From: CAJCIW01 sp963833965
GTDB taxonomy: Bacteria; Chlamydiota; Chlamydiia; Chlamydiales; Rhabdochlamydiaceae
Direction of reading: 5' to 3'
Assembly (NCBI GenBank): GCA_963833965.1
Contig: CAWHZZ010000003.1
Coordinates: 682,001 to 746,000, forward strand
DNA: 64,000 bases
Shown: positions 24,934-34,263 of the stretch, in pieces
Layout: each line of letters begins with the position of its first letter
Position numbering within the stretch: the stretch's first letter is position 1
Notes under the pieces: generated by a model
The model's input: the letters and a program-made list of their open reading frames with translations, nothing else
Told to the model about the DNA's origin: nothing
The model's database searches: none
Made by a program: the position numbers and the translations under genes

Positions 24934-25017
24934 CGTTTGGTTTTAATCAACGCGCAAATACAATGGCTTGGAAAAAATTTCGAATTTCTCTAAAAACACA
25001 CAACCCATTGGAGAACT

Positions 25018-27114
25018 ATGGCGATTAGAATCACAGCACAAGATTTTGGAAAACAAGTCGACGAATTGCGACAGCGCCTTCAGGCCGAATCGGATCGCAT
25101 CGGAAATTTGACCCCACAGCAACAAAAGGTTGAAACGCAATCTGAGATCCTGCGAACTGAAGGAGCCACCTTGCTCGACCTGCAACAGAAAGTACAAACG
25201 GCAGCCCTAGGACAGCCTGGTATCACAATTGCAGGGTTGAGCGATGCTCAGTTGATCGAAATTCAGGAAAAACTCACCGATTCAGCGATGATCATCGAGG
25301 GCATCGAGAATGACGGCGCCCTAGCATTGGAACTTGCAGACGTTTCGGACAAAATGATAGCTCTTCTAGCTAGCAACGCCAATCCCACTGAGGCAGCCTC
25401 TCTCCTCAATCGCGTGCGACAGGCGTCTTCATCACACGGATTCCTCAACAAAGGCGCCAATGACGCGGTTCAAACCCTTGAATCTGCTTTGAAAGCTATG
25501 GCACAACCTGTCAGAAACACAACTCAACAGCCAGCTCAGCGGCCAAACGGCGCTCCAGCAGCTCCTCGCCAAATACAGCCAGCCCCAAGCATGACCCAAC
25601 CGCTAGCTCCTCCATCCTGGAACCAAAATAACGCCCTCGAAATGGATAGACAGCTAAAACAGGCGCAGGATGAAGATGCTCAATGCTCTTCGTTTAAAGA
25701 CCTATTCAAAGACATTCAGAAAAAACTCACGAACGATCCGATCAAAAACTTTGACATCGTCCTCGCTCATTATAAAGCAGTCCGCGAGTATGTCATTAAC
25801 GTGCCTGTCTTCGGTTCCACCAATGCGAGCCTCTCCTTTGACGGCATGGAAACCCAACTCGAAGCAATGTTGGAAAAATATATCGAGGATCAAGCCCGCA
25901 AAGAAACCCCAGCTCCCGCCCCTCAAGTTCAAGCACAGCCACAAGGGCAAACAGGGCCTCTTAATGCGCTAAAAGCAACTCTGGAGGCTTTCACCAAAGC
26001 CACAAACGTAGACGTTGCGTTGATCAATAAAGTTAAGGCTGCTTATGACGCCCTCAACGCCAACGACAAAGAAAGGCTCTTCAATGCTGTGAATGACATT
26101 AAAAAAGCTAAAAACGAACCACCATTGGGGAATCCTTTTAAAAAAATGAATCCCCACCAATGGCCAGGATCTTCAAACGATAGATTAAAGGCGGTGGAGA
26201 AACTTCTTGGAGGTTCCTCCTCCCCTGCTCAACCTGCAGCTCCTGCAACACCCTCTGCACCGAAAAAAGCAGACGAAATGAGAAAGCGTTTCATGGATGT
26301 CAAGAACACGATGCCGACGCCGGTTGCTCAACCCAACCGCAACAACTCTTCTTCGTCTTCTTCGCAAATTCCCGGCTTGAGCGCAGATGAATTTGCTTGG
26401 ATCAATGGGGACACGGGCACTCAGCAAGTCGCTCCTCATAGCAATGCGGAAAGCGCACATCCCAATGTGGCCACGATGCAAAGAATGCTAGACTCCTTGC
26501 TGATGATAACGCCTCAAATGACAGACTATCAACTTAGAAGAGTAGTTACCAGTTTGTACAATCTGGTCACAGAAGGAAAGAAATCTATTTTCCAAATGAG
26601 CGGCACTGCCTATCGTGCTATCGGCGACCGTCCTTTCTTCCATCTCTACTTCATCCACAAAAATGAAGCACCTGAGAAGCTCAAAGAAGATATGGAATAC
26701 GGCGGCAAAGCATTTGCGGGAGTTTTTCCGGAGACTACCCATGAAGAGCGGGCGCGTTGCGTGTCGCGAGCCATCGTCGAGCTGGCTTTGGAAAATATCG
26801 AAGGGGCTATCAACTTCGACAACGGCGAGCTTCTCGTCCGCTCTTTGGACATTCTCGAAAAGGTAAAACTCAATGAAAAAGACCGGGCTGAAGGCCATGA
26901 AAATGTCGCCCACCAACTGTTCGGTGCTTTCTACCTGGCGCATGTCGCGGCCCGAATTGATAACAACTCGCTTGTCGATCCTTCGGATTCAAAATTCAAA
27001 GACGATTTTGGCAGGCACGCTTTCCGCGGCAGCTATGACGGCGTTGATCCAGCGATCAAGCTTCAAGTCATCGCCCAAGTGCGCAATGCTCTGAAGGAAG
27101 TTTGGAACCTGTAA
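25018..27114 (+). CDS. 698-residue multidomain protein of unknown function
   Basis: I do not recognise the family. An N-terminal coiled-coil region (about 5-60) and helical domain (60-160) are followed by a Pro/Gln/Ala-rich linker (160-205), a second helical domain (210-300), another Pro/Gln linker (300-315), a helical hairpin (320-400), and a Ser/Pro linker (405-460). The compact C-terminal helical domain (470-698) contains QLRRVVTSLYNLVTEGKKS. No signal peptide or membrane segment. Modular helical domains joined by Pro-rich linkers suit a scaffold or secreted effector. A degenerate copy of residues 350-400 lies just downstream. Confidence 0.75.
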   Translation: MAIRITAQDFGKQVDELRQRLQAESDRIGNLTPQQQKVETQSEILRTEGATLLDLQQKVQTAALGQPGITIAGLSDAQLIEIQEKLTDSAMIIEGIENDGALALELADVSDKMIALLASNANPTEAASLLNRVRQASSSHGFLNKGANDAVQTLESALKAMAQPVRNTTQQPAQRPNGAPAAPRQIQPAPSMTQPLAPPSWNQNNALEMDRQLKQAQDEDAQCSSFKDLFKDIQKKLTNDPIKNFDIVLAHYKAVREYVINVPVFGSTNASLSFDGMETQLEAMLEKYIEDQARKETPAPAPQVQAQPQGQTGPLNALKATLEAFTKATNVDVALINKVKAAYDALNANDKERLFNAVNDIKKAKNEPPLGNPFKKMNPHQWPGSSNDRLKAVEKLLGGSSSPAQPAAPATPSAPKKADEMRKRFMDVKNTMPTPVAQPNRNNSSSSSSQIPGLSADEFAWINGDTGTQQVAPHSNAESAHPNVATMQRMLDSLLMITPQMTDYQLRRVVTSLYNLVTEGKKSIFQMSGTAYRAIGDRPFFHLYFIHKNEAPEKLKEDMEYGGKAFAGVFPETTHEERARCVSRAIVELALENIEGAINFDNGELLVRSLDILEKVKLNEKDRAEGHENVAHQLFGAFYLAHVAARIDNNSLVDPSDSKFKDDFGRHAFRGSYDGVDPAIKLQVIAQVRNALKEVWNL

Positions 27115-27121
27115 AACAACA

Positions 27122-27154
27122 GAAGGACTCCTCTTCCAAAAGGAGGAGTCCTTC
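27122..27154 (+). terminator. Hairpin after the 698-residue gene
   Basis: GAAGGACTCCTC and GAGGAGTCCTTC pair perfectly (12 bases) around a 9-base loop, starting 7 bases after the stop. No T run follows, so termination is likely but not certain. Confidence 0.6.
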
Positions 27155-27162
27155 AAACACAC

Positions 27163-27333
27163 AATGACAAAGAAAAGATTTTCAACGCTTACAACGAAAT
27201 CCGAGAAAGCCTAGAAATTAAGCTACCGCCGCTCCCACAATTATACTTAACCAAAATATCCATCGAAACGTGGCCAGGGCCCTCAAGCAGAAAATTGCTA
27301 GCCGTGGAAAAAGTTCTGAATCTTTCCTCGTAA
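27163..27333 (+). pseudogene. Degenerate partial copy of the upstream 698-residue gene
   Basis: A start-less frame reads NDKEKIFNAYNEIRESLEI, ..., WPGPSSRKLLAVEKVLNLSS, stop. The intact gene has NDKERLFNAVNDIKKAKNE, ..., WPGSSNDRLKAVEKLLGGSS at residues about 350-400. Order, spacing and identities show a local tandem duplicate that has decayed to 56 codons. The remainder of the gap to 27593 holds only an AT-rich hairpin. Confidence 0.75.
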
Positions 27334-27511
27334 ATTGACGGAAAAAAAATTTTAATTTACATAATTTCCTCGAAAAGGGTATGTCTGTGAAAACCGGCAT
27401 TGCCCTTTTTTCCTCTCTTTAGCGAGAGGCGGTTGTGTCGTCGGCAGTTTTGACAATTATTTATTTTAATTGTTAAGACATTTTTATATAATTATTTATG
27501 GGAATTGAACA

Positions 27512-27577
27512 TTATATATATTAGGAATAAAATTGAATTAAGGCGGATTATACGCCTTAATAATCTAATATATATAA
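27512..27577. promoter_or_regulatory. Nested AT-rich hairpin before the 276-residue gene
   Basis: Outer arms TTATATATATTAG / CTAATATATATAA pair perfectly (13 bases) and inner arms TTAAGGCG / CGCCTTAA pair perfectly (8 bases) around GATTATA. The structure ends 16 bases before the ATG at 27594, inside a very AT-rich upstream region. It could be a 5' UTR structure controlling translation, a DNA cruciform or a regulator site. Confidence 0.55.
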
Positions 27578-27593
27578 TAAGAAGACAAAGTTT

Positions 27594-28424
27594 ATGAGAT
27601 CTAACGAAATTAATCAGTTTAGTGGATCTCGATGGCTGCAGACCGAAGTGCAGACCATTGAAGGAGAGATTGCGCACTGTCCTATTTCGCAAAAAAAGTA
27701 CCAATTGCTGTGCAAAAAGCTCCATTCGGCTTCGCAAAAACTGCAAGACTTGGAGAAAACTACGGATGTTTTCGCCAAGGCTCAGGCGGAATATTTAAAG
27801 GAAAAGGTTGTCTCTCTTTCTAGGGATCTCATCGACCGGCTCGTCGAGGGCGAGGTCACGCAGATCCAACAGGAATCCTCTTCCATCCGGCAGGGAAAGA
27901 TCACCGCCAAAGCGGTCAAGTTGTTGGAAACGCATATCCATCAGCTCGAAGAAAATCATAAAACTTCCATACCCCACAGGCGCATTATCGCCGATGCTAA
28001 GCACGCCCTCTTAGAGGCGAAAGCGAAGTTAGACGGCAAACCGGCGATCAAGCACTTCGATTGGCTCGCCACGCAGGTACGTCACGTCGAAGAGGTCGAA
28101 CTGCTTCCCGGCGATGTGGAAGAGTTGTTCGATATCGCGCGCGCTGTCTACAATCGCGATTTTAGACAGGCGAAAATGCGTTACCATACTCTCTCGCATG
28201 ATTACCAACGGCGATTTGAAAAGCACATGCAGCAATTGATGGCCGTCCCCTTTGACGATGCTCTGGAAACGATTCAGGCGCTCATCGCAACTGCAAACGC
28301 GCTTGTCGAAAACGGAGAAACTTACCCCACTTCCCTGGAAATCGATCAGCTATTTTTGGGCCTCTCTCAAGTCAATGAAGAAGAGAGGATGGATGGTCGG
28401 CCGCTAGAATCGGAAGAGAACTGA
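27594..28424 (+). CDS. 276-residue helical protein of unknown function
   Basis: No family recognised. The protein is soluble, strongly helical and charged, with a probable coiled coil (about 35-130, with heptad-like spacing such as LLCKKLHSASQKLQDLEK). A second helical part follows (150-265: DVEELFDIARAVYNRDF, FEKHMQQLMAVPF, ETIQALIATANALVENG). No signal peptide. The 3' end overlaps the convergent folC by 58 bases, an unusually long overlap. It is preceded by a nested AT-rich hairpin. Confidence 0.75.
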   Translation: MRSNEINQFSGSRWLQTEVQTIEGEIAHCPISQKKYQLLCKKLHSASQKLQDLEKTTDVFAKAQAEYLKEKVVSLSRDLIDRLVEGEVTQIQQESSSIRQGKITAKAVKLLETHIHQLEENHKTSIPHRRIIADAKHALLEAKAKLDGKPAIKHFDWLATQVRHVEEVELLPGDVEELFDIARAVYNRDFRQAKMRYHTLSHDYQRRFEKHMQQLMAVPFDDALETIQALIATANALVENGETYPTSLEIDQLFLGLSQVNEEERMDGRPLESEEN

Positions 28425-29572
28425 GCCGCCGCCGATTTCGCCTCCGCCATGATATAAAAGCTGCCGCAAACCACAAGAATTTCGCCTTGCGATATCGCTT
28501 CAGGATAGGCTTCTTCTATTCCCTCTTTTATCGATGAGTGGGAGGTGCAAAAAGCGGGGCCTTCATTTTTGAGCGCCGCCGTCAATTCTTCTACGGTTGC
28601 GGCGCGTGGCGATGCCGCTTGGACCAAGTGGATGTGGGATGCGACATCGGCAATCAACTCTAAGCACTGGTCGTATTCTTTATCTTTGGAAAAACCGACG
28701 AGAAAGCGAAAGCGCGACTCGGGAAAGAAATGATGCAGCGCTTGAATCAAATAAAAAATGGCCTCTGGGTTGTGGGCCACATCGAAAATGAGATCGCCAT
28801 ACCGCTCAAAACGGCAAGGGGGACGAACAGAGAGCGCTTGCTCGAAACTTTTTGTGCCCAGCTGAAGCTGGGCGATGGCCAGTTCGGCGACAGCGCTATT
28901 TTCTTCATCGTAAAAATAGCTGATCTTTTTTGAGGCGAGAACCGGGCACTGCAGCTCTTTGGCGCGGTTGTAGATCGCCTGGCATCTGGCTTTAGGGCCG
29001 AGCACAACAGGGACTTTTTCTTTTAGGATTCCTGCCTTTTCTGAGGCGATTTGCTCGACGTCTTCTCCGAGAATATGCGTATGCTCGAGACTGATGGAGG
29101 TGATCACCGAGAGAATCGGCGTGATGATATTCGTGGCGTCCAATCTTCCGCCAAGGCCTGTTTCGATGACGGCGATGTCGACCTTTGCCTTGCGGAAGTA
29201 TTCGAAAGCAAGAAAAGTGGCCATTTCAAAAAAAGTGGCATTCAGGCGTTGCTCGCTCTCGATGGCGAAAATCTTCTCCATCCCCTCGATCACATTGCTT
29301 TCAGATATCATTTGGCCATTGACGGTGATCCGTTCGCAAAACGAAGTGAGATGCGGAGAGGTGTAGAGTCCCACGCGGCGCCCCGAAAGTTCGAGCGCTT
29401 TTGCGATTTTGGTTGCGACAGAGCCTTTTCCGTTGCTCCCGGCAATGTGAATGGTTGGATAGGCTGCTGTCGGGCGTCCAAGAGCCTCATCGAAAACGAG
29501 GGCATTGCTCAAGCCTGAACCGCCGGAGATAGCACTAAATAATCGGTCGATCACCTGATCAAAGGTCAGCAT
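28367..29572 (-). CDS. folC: Bifunctional dihydrofolate / folylpolyglutamate synthase
   Basis: 401 residues. FolC adds glutamate to dihydropteroate and to folates. The Mur-ligase-type ATP loop HIAGSNGKGSVATKIAKALE, the TSPHLTSFCERI segment, ETGLGGRLDATN and SLEHTHILGEDVEQIASEKAGI are all visible, as is the C-terminal domain (RFERYGDLIFDVAHNPEAI). The last 20 residues are a Ser-rich extension read through the convergent unknown gene. Its start overlaps the end of the PHP gene by 7 bases, so it is the last gene of the nusB-murB-PHP-folC operon. Confidence 0.96.
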   Translation of the reverse strand: MLTFDQVIDRLFSAISGGSGLSNALVFDEALGRPTAAYPTIHIAGSNGKGSVATKIAKALELSGRRVGLYTSPHLTSFCERITVNGQMISESNVIEGMEKIFAIESEQRLNATFFEMATFLAFEYFRKAKVDIAVIETGLGGRLDATNIITPILSVITSISLEHTHILGEDVEQIASEKAGILKEKVPVVLGPKARCQAIYNRAKELQCPVLASKKISYFYDEENSAVAELAIAQLQLGTKSFEQALSVRPPCRFERYGDLIFDVAHNPEAIFYLIQALHHFFPESRFRFLVGFSKDKEYDQCLELIADVASHIHLVQAASPRAATVEELTAALKNEGPAFCTSHSSIKEGIEEAYPEAISQGEILVVCGSFYIMAEAKSAAAQFSSDSSGRPSILSSSLT

Positions 29573-30381
29573 AGATTTTGAAAAATTTGATGAAATGTCT
29601 TCTCATCTACCCAAGAACAGCCTAGAGTAATGTAATCTTTGGAAGGGCCGTGAAAGTCTGACCCGCCGCTCATCAGCCATCCCTTCTCTTTTGCGGTATT
29701 GATCCATCGCTTCTCCTGTTCGGGAGAAAATTTTGCATAATGGCATTCTATCCCATCAAAGGGGTATTTGAGTAGCTCTTTGATTTTGCGCGCGTGCTCC
29801 AAAAGATGGGGATGCGCAACGAACGCTTTTCCTTTCGCTTGATGGATAATCTCGATTGTCTCTTGGGCAAAAATTCCCTCGCCGGGATCAAAGCATGGCT
29901 TGCCGTCGCCGATGAATTGATTGAACGCCTCTTTCATCGAAGCGACATATCCTTTTTGGATCATGAGGTGTGCGATATGCGGGCGTCCAATCGTTCGGCC
30001 TCCAAGGGCATGGAGCTCTTCTAATGAGATGTGCATCCCAAGGCGGCTCAGCTTCTCGAGGATCGCTTTATTGCGCATCTCGCGCCGCTGCTGATGCCTA
30101 TCGCAAAGTCTTTGGATCGAGGGCGCGTTGAGATCAAAATCGTAACCGAGAATGTGGACGCTCATTTTCTGAAACACGCAGGAAAATTCCACCCCCGTGC
30201 CCAAAAGCAGGCCGAGCTGTTTGGCGATAGCAGGCGCTTCGCGATAAGCGGCAATCGTGTCGTGATCGGTGATCGAAATACCCGACAGCCCAACTTCTTT
30301 GGCGCGGTTGAGGAGCTCTTCTGGCGTCAAGCCGCCGTCGCTAAATGTGGTGTGACAATGCAAATCAGCACGGAAAGTCAT
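29566..30381 (-). CDS. PHP-domain phosphoesterase (RNase AM / TrpH type)
   Basis: The start is placed at ATG 30381 (MTFRADLHCHTTFSDGG); the longer frame to 30495 is basic and antisense-like within murB. 271 residues. The metal-binding PHP motifs are in order: DLHCHTTFSDGG, ITDHDTI, VEFSCV, FVAHPHLLEH and GGSDFHGPS. The family hydrolyses 3',5'-nucleoside bisphosphates and trims 5' ends of RNA. It overlaps murB by 17 bases, so the two are translated together. Confidence 0.88.
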   Translation of the reverse strand: MTFRADLHCHTTFSDGGLTPEELLNRAKEVGLSGISITDHDTIAAYREAPAIAKQLGLLLGTGVEFSCVFQKMSVHILGYDFDLNAPSIQRLCDRHQQRREMRNKAILEKLSRLGMHISLEELHALGGRTIGRPHIAHLMIQKGYVASMKEAFNQFIGDGKPCFDPGEGIFAQETIEIIHQAKGKAFVAHPHLLEHARKIKELLKYPFDGIECHYAKFSPEQEKRWINTAKEKGWLMSGGSDFHGPSKDYITLGCSWVDEKTFHQIFQNLC

Positions 30382-31249
30382 TTTTTTCTCTGGAGATAAT
30401 ATAACGCACTTCCATTTCAAGCTCGAGGCCGGTCTTCTCTTTGACTGTCCTTTTGACCTCTTCCGCAAGCTCGCGGACGTCCTCTGATGTCGCATCGCCT
30501 TTATTGACGATGAAGTTGGCGTGCATCATCGACACTTCCGCGCCGCCGATCCGCTTGCCCTTGAGCCCGCACTGCTGGATCAGCGCTCCAGCGGAGTGCG
30601 ATTCAGGATTGCGGAAGACACAGCCTGCCGACTTATCGCTGTAGGGTTGCGTGCGCGTTCTATAATCAATGATTGTAAGTTGTTTTTTTCTCGCTTCTTC
30701 TGAGGGCGAGAGTTGAAATTTGGCCGCTGCAATGGCTCCTTTCCGTTTTTGAAAGATAGAGGAGCGATAGGAAAAAGCGATCTGATCGCGCTTTAAAATT
30801 TCGATATCGCCGTTCTCATCGACATAAGTGACTTCGATCAGCGTCTCGCAGGTCTCAACCCCGCTCGCGCCTGCATTCATGTAGACGGCGCCACCGACAG
30901 ATCCGGGAATCCCAGAGGCAAACTCGAGCCCAGACCACCCTTTACGGGCGGTCTGCGTCCCCAAAAGGGAAAATGAATACCCTGCACCGACATGCACAAT
31001 CGGCCATTGAAATTGGCAAAAGGCAATTTTGTTGAGGATCACAAGCCCATCGAACCCGCGATCGTCGAACAAACAATTGGAGCCTTTGCCGAGAATGAAA
31101 AATGGGAGCTTTTGCTCATGGCAGTATTTTAGATGGGATTGGAGTTCTTCGACTTTTTGTACTTCGGTAAAGAACCGCGCCGGACCGCCGATCCCGAAGG
31201 TCGACAATTGGCTGAGGAGTTTACCTTCTTCAAACTGCGGGTTGCTCAT
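30365..31249 (-). CDS. murB: UDP-N-acetylenolpyruvoylglucosamine reductase
   Basis: 294 residues, type II MurB length. It reduces UDP-GlcNAc-enolpyruvate to UDP-MurNAc for peptidoglycan, which chlamydiae make in small amounts. Visible: FGIGGPARFF, ILGKGSNCLFDDRGF, the FAD-binding SGIPGSVGGAVYMNAGA, SYRSSIFQKRKG, the serine-containing GCVFRNPESHSAGALI, and AEVSMMHANFIVNKG. It overlaps nusB by 20 bases. Confidence 0.97.
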   Translation of the reverse strand: MSNPQFEEGKLLSQLSTFGIGGPARFFTEVQKVEELQSHLKYCHEQKLPFFILGKGSNCLFDDRGFDGLVILNKIAFCQFQWPIVHVGAGYSFSLLGTQTARKGWSGLEFASGIPGSVGGAVYMNAGASGVETCETLIEVTYVDENGDIEILKRDQIAFSYRSSIFQKRKGAIAAAKFQLSPSEEARKKQLTIIDYRTRTQPYSDKSAGCVFRNPESHSAGALIQQCGLKGKRIGGAEVSMMHANFIVNKGDATSEDVRELAEEVKRTVKEKTGLELEMEVRYIISREKNDFPC

Positions 31250-31643
31250 TTTTTTTGTAGATGGAATCTAAAATGGCATTCACAAATGTCGCTGCTTCAG
31301 GGGTAGCGAATTTTCGCGTCAGGCGGATCGCTTCGGCAATCGCCACTTTGGGCGGAATGTCGGTGGAAAAAAGGAGCTCATAGGCACCCAAGCGGACCAC
31401 GTTGCGCTCTACCCGCGGAATCCTTTCGAAACCATAAGATTCGCAATGTTCAATGATCAACGCATCGATCTGGGACAGCTTTTCGACAATTTTTTCCTTG
31501 GCTAGGGCCGCTTCGCGCATCACTTTTTTCGTCACAGCAAGCTGCGCCATCAGCATCTCCGCCACCTCTGCGCAGCCGCCAAAGTCCTCACTGTAAAGAA
31601 GCTGAAACACGATCTCGCGTAATTTTTGAGGCGAAATGGCCAT
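31230..31643 (-). CDS. nusB: Transcription antitermination factor NusB
   Basis: 137 residues, all-helical. Signature parts are REIVFQLLYSEDFGG at the N-terminus, the arginine-bearing RVERNVVRLGAYELLFSTDIP, then PKVAIAEAIRLTRKFATPEAATFVNAILDSI. NusB binds boxA RNA with S10 during rRNA transcription. First gene of the nusB-murB-PHP-folC overlap operon. Confidence 0.95.
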   Translation of the reverse strand: MAISPQKLREIVFQLLYSEDFGGCAEVAEMLMAQLAVTKKVMREAALAKEKIVEKLSQIDALIIEHCESYGFERIPRVERNVVRLGAYELLFSTDIPPKVAIAEAIRLTRKFATPEAATFVNAILDSIYKKNEQPAV

Positions 31644-31731
31644 AAGTCATCTAAAAATTTGAAGATAGCAAGTTCAAAGGCTGCTAAATATACCATAAAA
31701 CCCATGTTATCCCAAGCTCTCTTTTTAAAAT

Positions 31732-32196
31732 TTAAAGTTGACTTCTTAGGAACCACGCCATTTTTTCGTGGGCGCCGAGCATCCGCCCCAGCATGTCGAC
31801 AGTGGCAAAATCGAGGTCGCGATCGCCGATTTCCGCCACTTTTCTCATATTCCTGATGCATGTTTCATGGCCGTGGATAAGGCTGGTAATCATCTCTTTC
31901 GCATTTAAAACTTTATCCTCTCCTTTGATCGTCGATACGCTGGCAAAGGCGGTGAAAGAAGCATCGACGAAATACCCCAATGCTCGGATTCTCTCCGCAA
32001 CCTCATCGACAGCTTCCGCCAATTCCTCGTACTGTTTTTCGAAGAGAAGGTGGAGGGAATAAAACTCAGGGCCTCTCACATTCCAATGAAAATTCTGCGT
32101 CTTCAAATAGAGCGCATAAGTATCGGCGAGCACGCGCGACAGTCCCTCGCTCACCGCCGACCTCGTCTCCTCGGGCAATCCTACATTCATTTCCAT
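31732..32196 (-). CDS. dps: Dps-like ferritin
   Basis: 154 residues. Dps proteins form dodecamers that oxidise and store iron and protect DNA. The ferroxidase-site helices are visible: LKTQNFHWNVRGPEFYSLHLLFEKQYEELAEAVDEVAERI is split by the conserved His, Asp/Glu positions (HWN, H-x-LFE-x-YEE). DMLGRMLGAHEKMAWFLRS closes the fold. No Lys-rich DNA-binding tail at either end. It stands alone with its own promoter region. Confidence 0.92.
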   Translation of the reverse strand: MEMNVGLPEETRSAVSEGLSRVLADTYALYLKTQNFHWNVRGPEFYSLHLLFEKQYEELAEAVDEVAERIRALGYFVDASFTAFASVSTIKGEDKVLNAKEMITSLIHGHETCIRNMRKVAEIGDRDLDFATVDMLGRMLGAHEKMAWFLRSQL

Positions 32197-32305
32197 TTCG
32201 ACCTCCTTTCAAAATACATATATCAGAAGAGCGTCGATTCGCCAAATAATTATTGAACTGACAGAACGCTTCTTGGTACCATTAAGGATTGAAATAGGAA
32301 CTGCC

Positions 32306-32920
32306 GTGCTAGGAATCTTCCTCGACACAGAGGCCAATGGCCTCAACCCGAAAAACCATAAGATCATCGAAATCGCCTATCAGATCATCGACGTCTACAG
32401 CGGCGAGCTCACAGACTCTTTTCATTCGGTCGTCGCCACGTCTTTGGAAGAATGGCAGAAAAGCGACCCTGAAAGTTTGGCGGTCAACGGTTTCAAATGG
32501 GAAGAGATCGAAAGAGGAAAAAAAGCCCACGACGTGGGCTCAGAAATTCAATCCTCATTTGCAAAAAATCGAATCAAACGCGGCGAGGCAGTTTTCATCT
32601 GCCAAAACCCTTCCTTCGACCGCATCTTTTTCTCTCAACTCGTCGATCCCGATCTGCAAGAAAAACTGCTTTGGCCCTACCACTGGCTCGATTTGGCGTC
32701 GATGTACTGGACAGAGGCGATGAAAAAAGGCGCGCTCGGCACTGGAAAATACCCTTGGCAAACCGGCTTTTCCAAAGACAAGATCGCCTCAGTCTATCAA
32801 CTCCTCCCAGAAGAGCAGCCCCATCGCGCCATGAATGGCGTCAAGCACCTACTGCTCTGCTATGAAACCTTGATCGGTTTTCCTGGAGTTTTTAACGCAA
32901 ATATTGGGAAACCACTCTAA
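32306..32920 (+). CDS. DEDD-family 3'-5' exonuclease-like protein
   Basis: I choose the GTG at 32306, giving MLGIFLDTEANGL (204 aa); a TTG at 32273 would add 11 residues. ExoI is LDTEANGL (both first acidic residues present). ExoII is QNPSFDRIFF with the Asp. ExoIII is PHRAMNGVKHLL, where the family normally has His followed five residues later by Asp; here the residue is Gly. So either another acid substitutes or activity is weakened. The family trims RNA or proofreads DNA; the target is unknown. The MFS gene follows after 9 bases. Confidence 0.8.
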   Translation: MLGIFLDTEANGLNPKNHKIIEIAYQIIDVYSGELTDSFHSVVATSLEEWQKSDPESLAVNGFKWEEIERGKKAHDVGSEIQSSFAKNRIKRGEAVFICQNPSFDRIFFSQLVDPDLQEKLLWPYHWLDLASMYWTEAMKKGALGTGKYPWQTGFSKDKIASVYQLLPEEQPHRAMNGVKHLLLCYETLIGFPGVFNANIGKPL

Positions 32921-32929
32921 AATCAGCCA

Positions 32930-34114
32930 ATGACTAAAAAACAAGCTATTTCCAAACTATTCCCATTTTTTTTAATTCTGTATGAGTTTTGCACAAACAT
33001 GTCTAATGACATGTATCTACCCTCTCTTTCCCTTATTGCAAAAGATTTCGACGTTGGAATCAATAAAGTACAGTTGACCATCACCGCATGGCTTGCGGGA
33101 AGCATGGCCGTACAACTGATTGTTGGACCTTTAACCGATCGATACGGACGCCGGCCTGTGCTCTTAGGCGGCGGACTGCTATTTCTGTTATCTACATTAG
33201 GGTGTAGTTTTGCCTCCTCTCTAATTTGGCTCATTATTGCACGTTTTGTGCAAGGCATTGGCGTATGTACTATGATGGTTGCCGGTTATGCAAGCATTCA
33301 TGATTTATACGAAGACACAGAGGCAATTCATATTCTTGTATGGATGGGAACTGCTGCGATCATTGCTCCTGCGATTGGCCCAGTTCTCGGCGGCCTATTG
33401 CTCTTGTTCACAAAGTGGAATGGCATTTTTCTCAGCTTATTCATATTAGGCATTATTGCTCTCGTGGGATTATGGCTAATTATGCCCGAAAGCTTAGGTT
33501 CGCATAACCAAAAATCATTGCATGTGAAACGACTGTGCTCCGCTTACCACAATATTCTCACGAATTCTTCATTTCTAGTATCTGCGTTGTCATTCGCCCT
33601 TGCCTATGCTGGAATTATTGGGTGGATCACTATTTCCCCTTTCATCCTAATGGAGAAGCTTCTTCTCACCCCTTCTCAATTTGGGATGTTACAATTACCT
33701 GTATTTGGAGGTTATATCGTCGGCGCGCAGTTAGTGAAGTATTTTATGAAAAGAATGGAAAAGGAAAATATCATTAGCGTTGGCCTTATGATTGCGGCTG
33801 TGTCTGGTTTATTTTTATTATTTTTTTCCTACATGTTTACGAGCAGTATTTCATCATTCATCGTTCCTATGGCGGTTTATTCTTTCGGTTTTGGTTTTGC
33901 TGCTGCCCCTCTAAACCGAGTGACATTAACAGCCACCCATGAACAGAAGGGGGCTGCAATGGCTATTTTCTACCTTGCGATGGCTGCTTCAGGAACTTTA
34001 ATCAGCTTGATTCTTAGCACAATAACAGAAATGATTACCACTTCGTGTCTTGTCATTGCTATAGCGATTATTTCATCCCATGTACTGAATGGAATAAGAA
34101 AGCAGGCCACTTAA
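32930..34114 (+). CDS. Bcr/CflA-family MFS efflux pump
   Basis: 394 residues, 12 membrane segments. Drug:H+ antiporter DHA1 motifs are visible: D/E-bearing NDMYLPSLSLIAKDF in TM1, GPLTDRYGRRPVLLGG in loop 2-3, and the motif-C-like IIAPAIGPVLGG in TM5, as in Bcr and CflA. Substrates of the family include bicyclomycin, chloramphenicol and sulphonamides. The natural substrate here is unknown. Its base composition (AT-richer) differs from the exonuclease just upstream. Confidence 0.9.
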   Translation: MTKKQAISKLFPFFLILYEFCTNMSNDMYLPSLSLIAKDFDVGINKVQLTITAWLAGSMAVQLIVGPLTDRYGRRPVLLGGGLLFLLSTLGCSFASSLIWLIIARFVQGIGVCTMMVAGYASIHDLYEDTEAIHILVWMGTAAIIAPAIGPVLGGLLLLFTKWNGIFLSLFILGIIALVGLWLIMPESLGSHNQKSLHVKRLCSAYHNILTNSSFLVSALSFALAYAGIIGWITISPFILMEKLLLTPSQFGMLQLPVFGGYIVGAQLVKYFMKRMEKENIISVGLMIAAVSGLFLLFFSYMFTSSISSFIVPMAVYSFGFGFAAAPLNRVTLTATHEQKGAAMAIFYLAMAASGTLISLILSTITEMITTSCLVIAIAIISSHVLNGIRKQAT

Positions 34115-34263
34115 GTTGGCTGCTTAACGAATTTTTTCGTAGTCCTATCCTCTTATTTGACTTTGTCCCAATAAGAATACAAATCGCAATTTGTCATGGT
34201 AGAATTTTTTTCTTCTTTCAGCTATGCTGATCGCTTAATCGAAATAATTGCTTAAGGAAAAAG

